Assembly (NCBI GenBank): GCA_016712285.1
Contig: JADJRK010000001.1
Location: 3,596,001-3,660,000 of the forward strand
Direction: 5' to 3'
Source of the DNA: Planctomycetota bacterium
GTDB lineage: Bacteria; Planctomycetota; UBA8742; UBA2392
Length of the DNA stretch: 64,000 nucleotides
A program made the translations under genes and the position numbers. The notes beneath the pieces were generated by a model. The model searched no databases, was not told the origin of the DNA, and saw only the letters and a program-made list of their open reading frames with translations. Of this stretch, positions 8,398 to 14,605 are shown piece after piece (position 1 is the first letter of the stretch; each line of letters starts with the position of its first letter).

Positions 8398-8403
8398 GGA
8401 TAG

Positions 8404-9681
8404 TTACTTGTTCCTGACGTTGGTGCCAAAGCGCGTGCGCACCGAGTACGTAAGCTCCTGCTTGGCGCCCGCTGGAATCACAAGGTTGAAGCGCTGCGTG
8501 CGGTAGTCGATCTTGGTAGACGCCACTTCGCTGGTGAACGTGAAGTCGCCGTTGAATGAAAGGTTGATCTCGAACTCGTAGGGGCGGCTGCGGAAGTTGC
8601 GCACCTCAAGGTTGAAGGTCTCCATCGTGTCCCAGCCCGCCAGGTACTGCCGGTTGCCGGACCACGAGAACGTGAGGTTGTCTTTCTTCAACATCCGGCG
8701 TGTGTGCTTGAGCGACACTTCCTGGTCGGGGCCGGCGTTGACCTTGATCTCGTCTTTCTTGGCAATGTAGTCCGTGGCAACGGCGCCAACGTAGCCCAGG
8801 CGGTTGTCGGCGAATTGTCGGTACAGCCGCACCACGCCCGAAGGCAACGGCTCTTTGCCCAGCTTGTGTGCCTCGTCGTTCTTGAACGTGAGCAGCTTGG
8901 TCAGCACCGCGCCGTACTTCTGTGCGTCATAGGTGTACACGGTGCGCACGGGCACACCGGCCTGCACAAAGCTCTCGAGGCGCTTGGCCCACTGGTTGGG
9001 CACGGTTTCCTGGCCTTCGACGGTGTAAATGTAGTATTCGCTCAGGCCTTCCTTGACGATGTCTTTCTTGCCGTCAGAAGACTTGGCCGCTTCGCGCATG
9101 CCGCGCTGGGCCTCGCCTTTCTGCTGGGCCGATGCACCGCCGGCCAGGCGGGCGATCTCTTCGACGATGTGAATGCTGCCGACCACAAGCCGCACGCTTG
9201 CGTTTTCATAGTCTTCGCCGCTGCGGTTGTGCACGGTGACGTAGGCCGTCAGCGTCATGCTGGCTTCGTCGTTGGCGAGCATGCCGTGGTATTCGGCGCT
9301 CCAGCTGATGCCGCTGGTGAAGTAGCTGATTTCGACTTTCGCGCTGACGGCTTCTTCGGCGCTGATTGTCCAGATCAGCATCTGGTGCGACTCGGCCGGA
9401 TAGCTGGTGTCCAGCACTTCCAGCTTGTCGGGCTGTGTGATCGCGCGGAACTCCACGCTGGTGGGGTCGATCAGCGTGTTGGCCCACGAAAACTGCAGCC
9501 GGTTGTTGCCCTTCTTAAATGTCAGCTCGCGCGTTTCACGCACGAGCGTCAGGTCAACCGAGTTGTAGATCGTGAGTTGAACGGTGTCGCGCTTGGGCAG
9601 CGTCACCAGTTCTTCTTTGGCACTCAGCGGCGCAGAAACAAACAGCGCAGCGAGCAGGATTGCGGGGATCGGCCAACGCAT
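8404..9681 (-). CDS. DUF4139-family exported protein, copy 3
   Basis: The ATG at 9679-9681 has AAGGAG seven bases upstream and gives the signal peptide MRWPIPAILLAALFVSAPLSA; a longer frame adds 14 residues with no such site. The 425-residue product shares the core with copies 1 and 2 (LTIYNSVDLTLVRETRELTF, SYPAESHQMLIWTI, YFTSGISWSAEYHGMLANDE, VTVHNRSGEDYENASVRLVV). The linker near residues 185-210 is Ala/Gln/Lys-rich and different again. It is the first gene of the four-gene run, so the operon promoter should lie in 9682-9823, a short region it shares with the divergent gene. Confidence 0.85.
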   Translation of the reverse strand: MRWPIPAILLAALFVSAPLSAKEELVTLPKRDTVQLTIYNSVDLTLVRETRELTFKKGNNRLQFSWANTLIDPTSVEFRAITQPDKLEVLDTSYPAESHQMLIWTISAEEAVSAKVEISYFTSGISWSAEYHGMLANDEASMTLTAYVTVHNRSGEDYENASVRLVVGSIHIVEEIARLAGGASAQQKGEAQRGMREAAKSSDGKKDIVKEGLSEYYIYTVEGQETVPNQWAKRLESFVQAGVPVRTVYTYDAQKYGAVLTKLLTFKNDEAHKLGKEPLPSGVVRLYRQFADNRLGYVGAVATDYIAKKDEIKVNAGPDQEVSLKHTRRMLKKDNLTFSWSGNRQYLAGWDTMETFNLEVRNFRSRPYEFEINLSFNGDFTFTSEVASTKIDYRTQRFNLVIPAGAKQELTYSVRTRFGTNVRNK

Positions 9682-9823
9682 GCTAAAGCTCCTTGCTGAA
9701 GACACCGGCGTTGGGACGCACACGTTGCATCACCAGTTCCATGAATCTCTTGCGGGAACCGTTTGGTTAGATGTGACAGCTCCTGTATAAGCGGACTTTA
9801 GTCACGGCACGTCAAGGATGCAT

Positions 9824-10273
9824 ATGCTCAACAAGCTCAAGCCGTTCTCAGCGTGGATCGGTGAATGGACCGGTAAGGGCGAAACGCTCAAGGGCGTGCC
9901 GGTCACGACGCGTATGGTGGTACGGCCCCGCCTGGCCGACGCGGTCATCGAGTTCGAGATTCAAAGCCAGCACGCCGAAACGGGCGCGCTGGTACACGGC
10001 GTGATCGGCTTGTCGGCTGTGGACCCGGACGGCGAGTTGCGCATGGCCGTGAGCAGCACGCTTCACGGCAGCATCATCATGCGGCACACACCGGAAGACC
10101 CGGATGCCGGAGCCATCGATGGCGTCAGCGTCAGCGGCTACCGCGTGATCGTCAGCCTGGTGGAACAGGAGGGCGGCCTGATGCTCACGTCGTACTGGAA
10201 GAAAGAACTGCCCGCCGACGCAGAGCCGATCGGTTACACCAACATCATGCTCAAGCGCGTCGTGCGCGCCTGA
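9824..10273 (+). CDS. Small beta-barrel-like protein (lipocalin / DUF1579-like), unconfirmed
   Basis: A 149-residue protein from the ATG at 9824, which has AAGGA five bases upstream; an ATG six bases earlier is also possible. The N-terminal FSAWIGEWTGKGETLKGVPV, the alternating-hydrophobic strands, and the end TSYWKKELPADAEPIGYTNI resemble small eight- to ten-stranded barrels of the lipocalin / nitrobindin / DUF1579 kind, in which a GxW motif opens the barrel. No signal peptide is present, so it is probably cytosolic. No ligand residue can be assigned with confidence. It is divergent from the DUF4139 run. Confidence 0.6.
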   Translation: MLNKLKPFSAWIGEWTGKGETLKGVPVTTRMVVRPRLADAVIEFEIQSQHAETGALVHGVIGLSAVDPDGELRMAVSSTLHGSIIMRHTPEDPDAGAIDGVSVSGYRVIVSLVEQEGGLMLTSYWKKELPADAEPIGYTNIMLKRVVRA

Positions 10274-10919
10274 CACGGCAAAGGCGTTCGCCACGGAGTC
10301 ACAGAGAACCACATTTCACACGGACTGCATGGCCACCAGCTTCCGGTCTTGTCGCAGCCCATTGGGGCTTGATGGCGTCCTGTTTGGAGAACGCCATGGA
10401 ACGTGAAAACTGCCCCTGCCCTGAACCCTGTCATTGACAGCGCTAACACCACCGCGCTCGCCTTGCCTGTGCAGCACTTTCATGGCGGCGACCCTGTCCA
10501 TGCCGAAGCGATGAACACGCGTGCGGCCGCAACCTGTTCGCAGACGTGGGGTTGATGAAACCGACTTCGCGCTCAGCAGTACGAAGTGCGCTAAACAAAG
10601 CACCCGCAGGCTTGGGCAAGCGCTTGGTCATAGCCGTCATCGCCTGCATGGTCTCAGGTTTAAGCGTAGTGTTCACAGGGTCAGTCATCGCCGCGCCGTT
10701 TCAGCAGCGGCCCGGCGCGTGTCAGGAGCCTTGGATGCGAACCATGGCTGGAAGAGAATCCTGGCCGGCGGTGTTCTGCTGCCGGCAAGTTCTGTTCTCG
10801 CCGCGACTACTCAACACAGAAGCTCTCCAATAAGCACGGGTTCGATCCGGCATCCGACCTGCAGTTATCTGACTACTGTTAAAGTCAGCGTTTCACCCAG
10901 TCCAACAAGGAGCTCGAAA
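10274..10919. other. 646-bp region without a convincing gene
   Basis: Only Arg/Pro/Ser-rich short frames lie here, and none has an SD site or family-like sequence. At 10291-10312 there is a half copy (left arm only) of the CCACGGAGTCACAGAG repeat family found in several gaps of this window. The rest shows no obvious structure. It borders the accessory island and may be decayed sequence. Confidence 0.5.
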
Positions 10920-11039
10920 ATGGCCAAGAAAAGCAGAGGCGGTCGCATGACCGCAGCCAAGAAACGCGCCGCGAAGACACCAGGCGGAAAAGGCCCGGTC
11001 AAGAACCGCAAGGCCGGCAAGCGAATCATGAGCACCTGA
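10920..11039 (+). CDS. Small, very basic 39-residue protein
   Basis: An ATG at 10920 with a perfect AAGGAG seven bases upstream opens a 39-residue frame, MAKKSRGGRMTAAKKRAAKT followed by PGGKGPVKNRKAGKRIMST. About a third of the residues are Lys or Arg, with many Ala and Gly and no acidic residue, which resembles the tails of histone H1-like or other nucleic-acid-binding proteins. A long upstream extension of the frame exists but its sequence looks non-coding. The SD and composition make a genuine small gene likely. Function unknown. Confidence 0.55.
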   Translation: MAKKSRGGRMTAAKKRAAKTPGGKGPVKNRKAGKRIMST

Positions 11040-11553
11040 AAGCACTGCGCGCAGGTTCAAAGCAGGAAGGTTGTCGGAAGGCGGCCTTCCCCGCGCGCCA
11101 CGTTGCTGCGTCAAGCTGGCGGAGCACCAAGGGCTACTCCCACTCTTCCAGCAAGGGCTTGGCATTCGCATCACCTTCATCGGCGGCCTTATCGGCCCAC
11201 CGCTTTGCGTTGTCGGCATCGGCACGCCACGGCGCTGGGCAACCTGGCAAGCCTGTTTGCCGAGCTTGGCCGAAACTGCATGACCACCAGTACACGAGTT
11301 CGAGACGCGCAAGCCCGCATAGCGGGCGACCGACCGACCCGCGCCCGGCGCAGAGCCAGCGTGAGGTCAATGGCCTCAGCAAAAACGACTGGGCAGCCGC
11401 GCGGAGGTGCAGCTACAATGCACCCCGAAAGCGGGCCCGGCAAAGTGCACCCGAACGGCCAAGCCGAGGGCAGAACGGTCCGCCATGCGCCGACAGGGCA
11501 AAGGAATAGTACCCAAACGCAAGGAAGGCCAGAAAGACCTAGAAATAGAGCAA
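11040..11553. other. 514-bp region left of the toxin cassette, mostly decayed
   Basis: No intact gene is visible. The only coding-like segment is the Sel1-like tail on the minus strand listed separately. The remainder gives Arg/Ala/Pro-rich frames without start signals. It ends at the left 28-bp inverted repeat. Confidence 0.45.
11134..11226 (-). pseudogene. Remnant of a Sel1-repeat-like protein (C-terminal tail only)
   Basis: The minus strand ends a frame with DADNAKRWADKAADEGDA and then NAKPLLEEWE before TAG. The WADKAADEGDANAK pattern matches one Sel1 / TPR-like repeat (W-x-x-KAA-x-x-G-x-x-x-A). Upstream, the frame turns into Pro/Arg/Cys-rich sequence without an SD site, so only the last ~30 residues look like former coding sequence. 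It may be debris from an earlier gene in this island. Confidence 0.3.
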
Positions 11554-11581
11554 ATAAAAGTAGCCTGACCCCTTTTTAGTT
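11554..11581 (-). repeat. Left 28-bp inverted repeat of the toxin-immunity cassette
   Basis: These 28 bases are the exact reverse complement of 12813-12840. The core, read on the minus strand, contains AAAAAGGGGTCAGGCTAC. The two copies face each other and bracket about 1.23 kb that holds only the toxin domain and its immunity gene. Similar GGGGTCAG-type motifs are, from general knowledge, common next to small transposition systems, but no transposase is present here. Confidence 0.85.
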
Positions 11582-11592
11582 CCCCGCTCGCG

Positions 11593-12033
11593 GTGGGCAC
11601 GGCCGGAGCCACAACGGGCGCGGCGGCCGCCGGCGCGGCAGCCAAGACGGCGCAAGTGGCCAAGAACGCGACGGCGGGATCGAAGAAGGCGGGAGGCATC
11701 CACGCCGCCGCCATGGGTATCCTTGCAAAGCTGAGCGGACAATCGCACCATATCATTTCAAGGTCAATTAAGAAGGCTCTGAAACGCCACAAGGTGCTTG
11801 GCAAGGAAGGCAATCTACGTGGTCAGGCCGGTGTCACTCAGGCTAAAGACCTGCGGAGCCACTGCGGGTATCAGGACTGGCACAGAAAGTACGACGCTGA
11901 AGTAGTAGAATGGCTTGACGGGAACCCCGCTGCCTCAAAGGCAGAGTTTGAGTCGTTCCTCAAGAGAATCTATGATAGATCGGATATGAAGGATCGCTTC
12001 CCGGGCGGTTGGGGAGGGTTCAAAGGTGACTAA
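11593..12033 (+). CDS. Polymorphic toxin C-terminal domain (SitA6-like, HNH-type candidate nuclease), N-terminally truncated
   Basis: The 146-residue frame begins at a GTG with an Ala/Gly linker (GTAGATTGAAAAGAAAK) typical of the region preceding toxin tips. Then come SGQSHHIISRSIKKALKRHK and GYQDWHRKYDAEVVEWLDGN, ending in FLKRIYDRSDMKDRFPGG. HHII followed by GYQxWHR and a terminal RFP(G/N)G matches toxin tips found on RHS proteins and on myxobacterial SitA6 lipoproteins; the paired His suggest a metal-dependent nuclease. No signal peptide, lipobox, RHS or other delivery domain is present. The open frame continues back only into the left repeat, where a TGA stops it. It overlaps the next gene by 8 bp. 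Probably a tip severed from a larger protein. Confidence 0.7.
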   Translation: MGTAGATTGAAAAGAAAKTAQVAKNATAGSKKAGGIHAAAMGILAKLSGQSHHIISRSIKKALKRHKVLGKEGNLRGQAGVTQAKDLRSHCGYQDWHRKYDAEVVEWLDGNPAASKAEFESFLKRIYDRSDMKDRFPGGWGGFKGD

Positions 12034-12694
12034 CGCAAGAGACCCTGAGACCTTCTACCATGTCGGGAAACCGGGGCCTGACGATGATGAGTCGTGTACA
12101 GAGTTCGAGACGAGCGACGATGCTCAATTTGTGGATGATGGCGTAGTGTGCCCTAGCTGCAGAAGCCCGCTTGATCATCTGACTTGGGTGCCGCCTTATC
12201 TTACAGAGCTGGAATGTTGGAACCGTGAGTTTACTGACTTTGTCTTTGGCTTTGGCTCGTTGCTCTTGTCAGAGCGTTCATTGGCCGCCATTCGCTCGAG
12301 TGGACTGATTGGCATTGGCAAAGCAGATTCAGTAGAGGTCATTAAGGTAAGGAAACATAAACGCTTTCAAGGCAATCCACCTTCATATTTCCTGGTCGAG
12401 GTAGTTGTCAGCAAGGCGGCCGTCGATCTGGAAGCCTCGGGGTTCGAGCATGAGGGGAATGTTTGTCTGGAATGCCGTACCGGCCAGATACTAAAACGCT
12501 GGAAGCGCGTCGTGTTTGAGAGCGGCACATGGAGCGGCGAGGATATCTTCCGTCCCATCGGCAAAAGAGCTAGCTTCTTTTGCACTCGGCGCTTTCGGGA
12601 CTTCTGCTTGGAGCACAAGTTCACCGGCGCGGTCTTCTTGCCGGCGGAAAAGTACAACCACGACTTCTACCCGAACGAGAAGCCGAAGAAATGA
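12026..12694 (+). CDS. SitI6-like double-CXXC immunity protein
   Basis: A GTG start inside the toxin's last codons, with GGAGG about eight bases upstream, opens a 222-residue cytosolic protein. It has two zinc-ribbon-like cysteine pairs, VVCPSCRSPL near residues 42-45 and NVCLECRTGQ near residues 149-152. Other landmarks are FVFGFGSLLLSERSLAAIR and SFFCTRRFRDFCLEHKFTGA. This double-CXXC architecture and position right after the toxin fit the myxobacterial double-CXXCG / SitI6 immunity family, which neutralises the neighbouring toxin. Base composition is noticeably more AT-rich than flanking housekeeping genes, consistent with acquisition. Assignment is by family resemblance and context. Confidence 0.7.
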   Translation: MTNARDPETFYHVGKPGPDDDESCTEFETSDDAQFVDDGVVCPSCRSPLDHLTWVPPYLTELECWNREFTDFVFGFGSLLLSERSLAAIRSSGLIGIGKADSVEVIKVRKHKRFQGNPPSYFLVEVVVSKAAVDLEASGFEHEGNVCLECRTGQILKRWKRVVFESGTWSGEDIFRPIGKRASFFCTRRFRDFCLEHKFTGAVFLPAEKYNHDFYPNEKPKK

Positions 12695-12812
12695 TAAGGA
12701 AGTGGACGACAACGGCGGCGGCTCGGCGGCTGTGTATCTGGCGTGGGAAAGTGAAGAAGACGGCACCCGCCTTCGCTGAAGCTTCCGACTTCGCCAAGGC
12801 TTTGTCGGAACT

Positions 12813-12840
12813 AACTAAAAAGGGGTCAGGCTACTTTTAT
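12813..12840 (+). repeat. Right 28-bp inverted repeat of the toxin-immunity cassette
   Basis: A perfect inverted match to 11554-11581. The sequence contains AAAAAGGGGTCAGGCTAC. Between the immunity stop (12694) and this repeat there are 118 bp without a gene. Confidence 0.85.
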
Positions 12841-12908
12841 ATGCCCTTATCTTAGGGAGTTCTGGGTTGCTGAGCGTTCCTTTGGCATCCGTGGCGCAGG
12901 GGTCAAAC

Positions 12909-12927
12909 GGGGTCAGGTTACTCTTCT
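12909..12927 (+). repeat. Diverged third copy of the cassette-end repeat
   Basis: GGGGTCAGGTTACTCTTCT matches GGGGTCAGGCTACTTTTAT of the right repeat at about 15 of 19 positions and has the same orientation. It lies 69 bp beyond the right repeat. Confidence 0.5.
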
Positions 12928-12954
12928 TGTTGAACCGGGCAGACGGGTGACAGT

Positions 12955-13104
12955 TTATGCCGGGCGCATGGGTTGCACTCGCTGTTTGTACTTCTTGCCC
13001 TTGCTGTTTGCCCGGGCGCTTCCGCCGATCTGCTTCATTTCCTTGCTGCGCTCATCATACGTGGCCAGTTCCAGGCCCGCGAACTTTACTCGCCACTCGC
13101 TTGC
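12955..13104 (-). pseudogene. Possible gene remnant, Lys-rich C-terminal tail
   Basis: The minus strand reads ASEWRVKFAGLELATYDERS, then KEMKQIGGSARANSKGKK and a short tail to a TAA. Its Lys/Glu content is unlike the Arg/Pro shadow frames of this genome, so it may be the end of a former gene. There is no SD site or start codon in a sensible place. Family not recognised. Confidence 0.3.
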
Positions 13105-13123
13105 GGCAAGAGCGGTAGCGAAA

Positions 13124-13164
13124 CCGACAACTGACGCCTGACAACTGACGACTAACAACCGACC
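13124..13164. repeat. CAACTGAC-type short repeat block
   Basis: ACAACTGACG occurs in tandem variants (CGACAACTGACGCCTGACAA, then ACTGACGACTAACAAC). The same motif family appears at 47171-47229 just before argH. Confidence 0.6.
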
Positions 13165-13177
13165 ACGCCGCACTCGT

Positions 13178-14500
13178 TCACTTCGCGAGTGCCAGCGCTG
13201 CGTCGAGGTCGCGGATAATGTCGGCTGCGGGCTCAACGCCGATGCTCAGCCTGATGCCGTTGGGCGCGATGCCGCCCTCGAGGCGTTGTTCCTCGGGCAC
13301 CGCGGCGTGGGTCATGGCGCCGGGGTTTTCGATCAGCGTGCGCAACTGCCCCAGGCTGACCGCGAGTGTCAGCGTGTAGGCGTGCTGGGCGATCCAGTCC
13401 ACGACCTTGATGTTGTTCTCCGGCTGGTTGGCATCGACCTCTGCGGTCTCGAAGTAAATCATGTTGCCGGGCGCGAACTCGCCGTCGGGCGTGCGCATCT
13501 GCTGTTTGGCCAGTGCGAGTTGCGGGTAGTTGTCCAGGCCCGGGTACACGACGCGTGAGACCTTGGGGTGGCCCTGCAGGTAGCGCGCGACTTCATAGGC
13601 CGTGTGCATCTGCTGGCGCAGGCGCAGCGGCAGCGTCGGCAGCCCGTACACCAGGATCGGCCATGCTGACTTTGGCGCCAGCGCAGCCCCGAAGTCTTTG
13701 CGGTACAGCAGCACTTGGCCCTCAAGTTCGCGCGGGCCGATCACGGCGCCGCCCATATCGGTGCCGAAGCCGCCGATGTTCTTGGTCAGGCTGTGCACCA
13801 CGACGTGCGCGCCAAGCTCAAGGGGCCGCTGACAGAACGGCGTGGCAAATGTGTTGTCCACGATGATGTAGACCTGCCGCGTGGGCTCGCGCTTGGCGTT
13901 GACCTCGTCGACGACCTTGCGCACAGCCGCAATGTCAATCAGCTCAAGCGTCGGGTTGACGGGCGATTCAAAGTAGACCGCGCGAGTCTTGTCCGTAATG
14001 GCGGCGCGCAGCGCGTTGAGATCGCGAATGTCCAGAAACGTGTGCCCGATGTTCAGCCGCGGGTACCAGTTGGTCAGCAGGCTGTAAGTGCAGCCGTAAA
14101 GTGTCTTGTGCGCGACTACTTCGTCGCCGGCATTCAGCATGACGCCCAGTGCCGCGGCGATGGCCGACATGCCGGTGCTGAACGCGACACAGAAGTCACC
14201 GCCCTCGAAGGCCGCCAGCTCGTCTTCAAGCATGCCGCGTGTGGGCTCATCGAGTCGATCGTAGATGTAGATCGGCTTGCTTTTGTGGGCGTTGCCGGAC
14301 GCGTACTCTTGAAAGCCGCGTGCGCCGCGCTCGGTCTTGTCGAGGCGATAGGTCACGCTGCTGGACTGCGGCGGGATGATGTGGTGGCGGAAGTCCCACT
14401 TTTCCGTGAAGTGACGCCCGTGAATCAGGAATGATTCGACGCTGGTGCCGGCGGGAATGTTTCGGATGCGTTTGCTGATGTCGGTGCCGTGCTTGGCCAT
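13178..14500 (-). CDS. Cys/Met-metabolism PLP-dependent enzyme (cystathionine/methionine gamma-lyase or sulfhydrylase type)
   Basis: The ATG at 14498-14500 has AAAGGA upstream and yields 440 residues. The pyridoxal-phosphate lysine lies in HVVVHSLTKNIGGFGTDMGG; upstream are GGDFCVAFSTGMSAIAAALG and ESPVNPTLELIDI (NPT), and the cofactor aspartate in IIVDNTFATPF. LAVSLGQLRTLIENPGAMTH and GIRLSIGVEPAADIIRDLD close the fold. This is the trans-sulfuration superfamily (MetB/MetC/MGL/MetY). Specificity within it (lyase versus O-acetylhomoserine sulfhydrylase) cannot be settled from motifs alone. The enzyme is cytosolic and stands alone between two terminator-like regions. Confidence 0.9.
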   Translation of the reverse strand: MAKHGTDISKRIRNIPAGTSVESFLIHGRHFTEKWDFRHHIIPPQSSSVTYRLDKTERGARGFQEYASGNAHKSKPIYIYDRLDEPTRGMLEDELAAFEGGDFCVAFSTGMSAIAAALGVMLNAGDEVVAHKTLYGCTYSLLTNWYPRLNIGHTFLDIRDLNALRAAITDKTRAVYFESPVNPTLELIDIAAVRKVVDEVNAKREPTRQVYIIVDNTFATPFCQRPLELGAHVVVHSLTKNIGGFGTDMGGAVIGPRELEGQVLLYRKDFGAALAPKSAWPILVYGLPTLPLRLRQQMHTAYEVARYLQGHPKVSRVVYPGLDNYPQLALAKQQMRTPDGEFAPGNMIYFETAEVDANQPENNIKVVDWIAQHAYTLTLAVSLGQLRTLIENPGAMTHAAVPEEQRLEGGIAPNGIRLSIGVEPAADIIRDLDAALALAK

Positions 14501-14551
14501 GGCTGTTCCTTTCGCGCCTGCCGGTTGTTCGCGCCAACATAGCAAGATCAA

Positions 14552-14590
14552 GGCTGAAGAGTCGCGACTGTTGGTCGCGACTCTTCAGCC
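14552..14590 (-). terminator. Long hairpin downstream of the giant kinase gene
   Basis: GGCTGAAGAGTCGCGAC and its exact complement form a 17-bp perfect stem around a 5-base loop (TGTTG). It lies just past the stop of the minus-strand kinase and before the PLP enzyme. There is only a weak T-rich tail (TTGATCTTGC on the minus strand). Confidence 0.6.
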
Positions 14591-14605
14591 TGAATGTGTG
14601 GCAGA

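Larger units (their letters stand above)
12841..13177. other. 337-bp gap right of the cassette: repeats and a gene remnant
   Basis: This stretch holds a diverged third copy of the cassette repeat, a short coding-like minus-strand remnant and a block of CAACTGAC repeats, each listed separately. No intact gene is visible. Confidence 0.5.

Noticed and set aside
10274..10919. Several short frames (such as 10316-10603 minus and 10546-10833 plus)
   Set aside because: No SD site, conserved motif or gene-like composition; the region is better described as non-coding.
12947..13141. Plus-strand 64-residue frame rich in Leu/Phe/Arg
   Set aside because: It is antisense to the Lys-rich remnant, with no SD and no family-like sequence.
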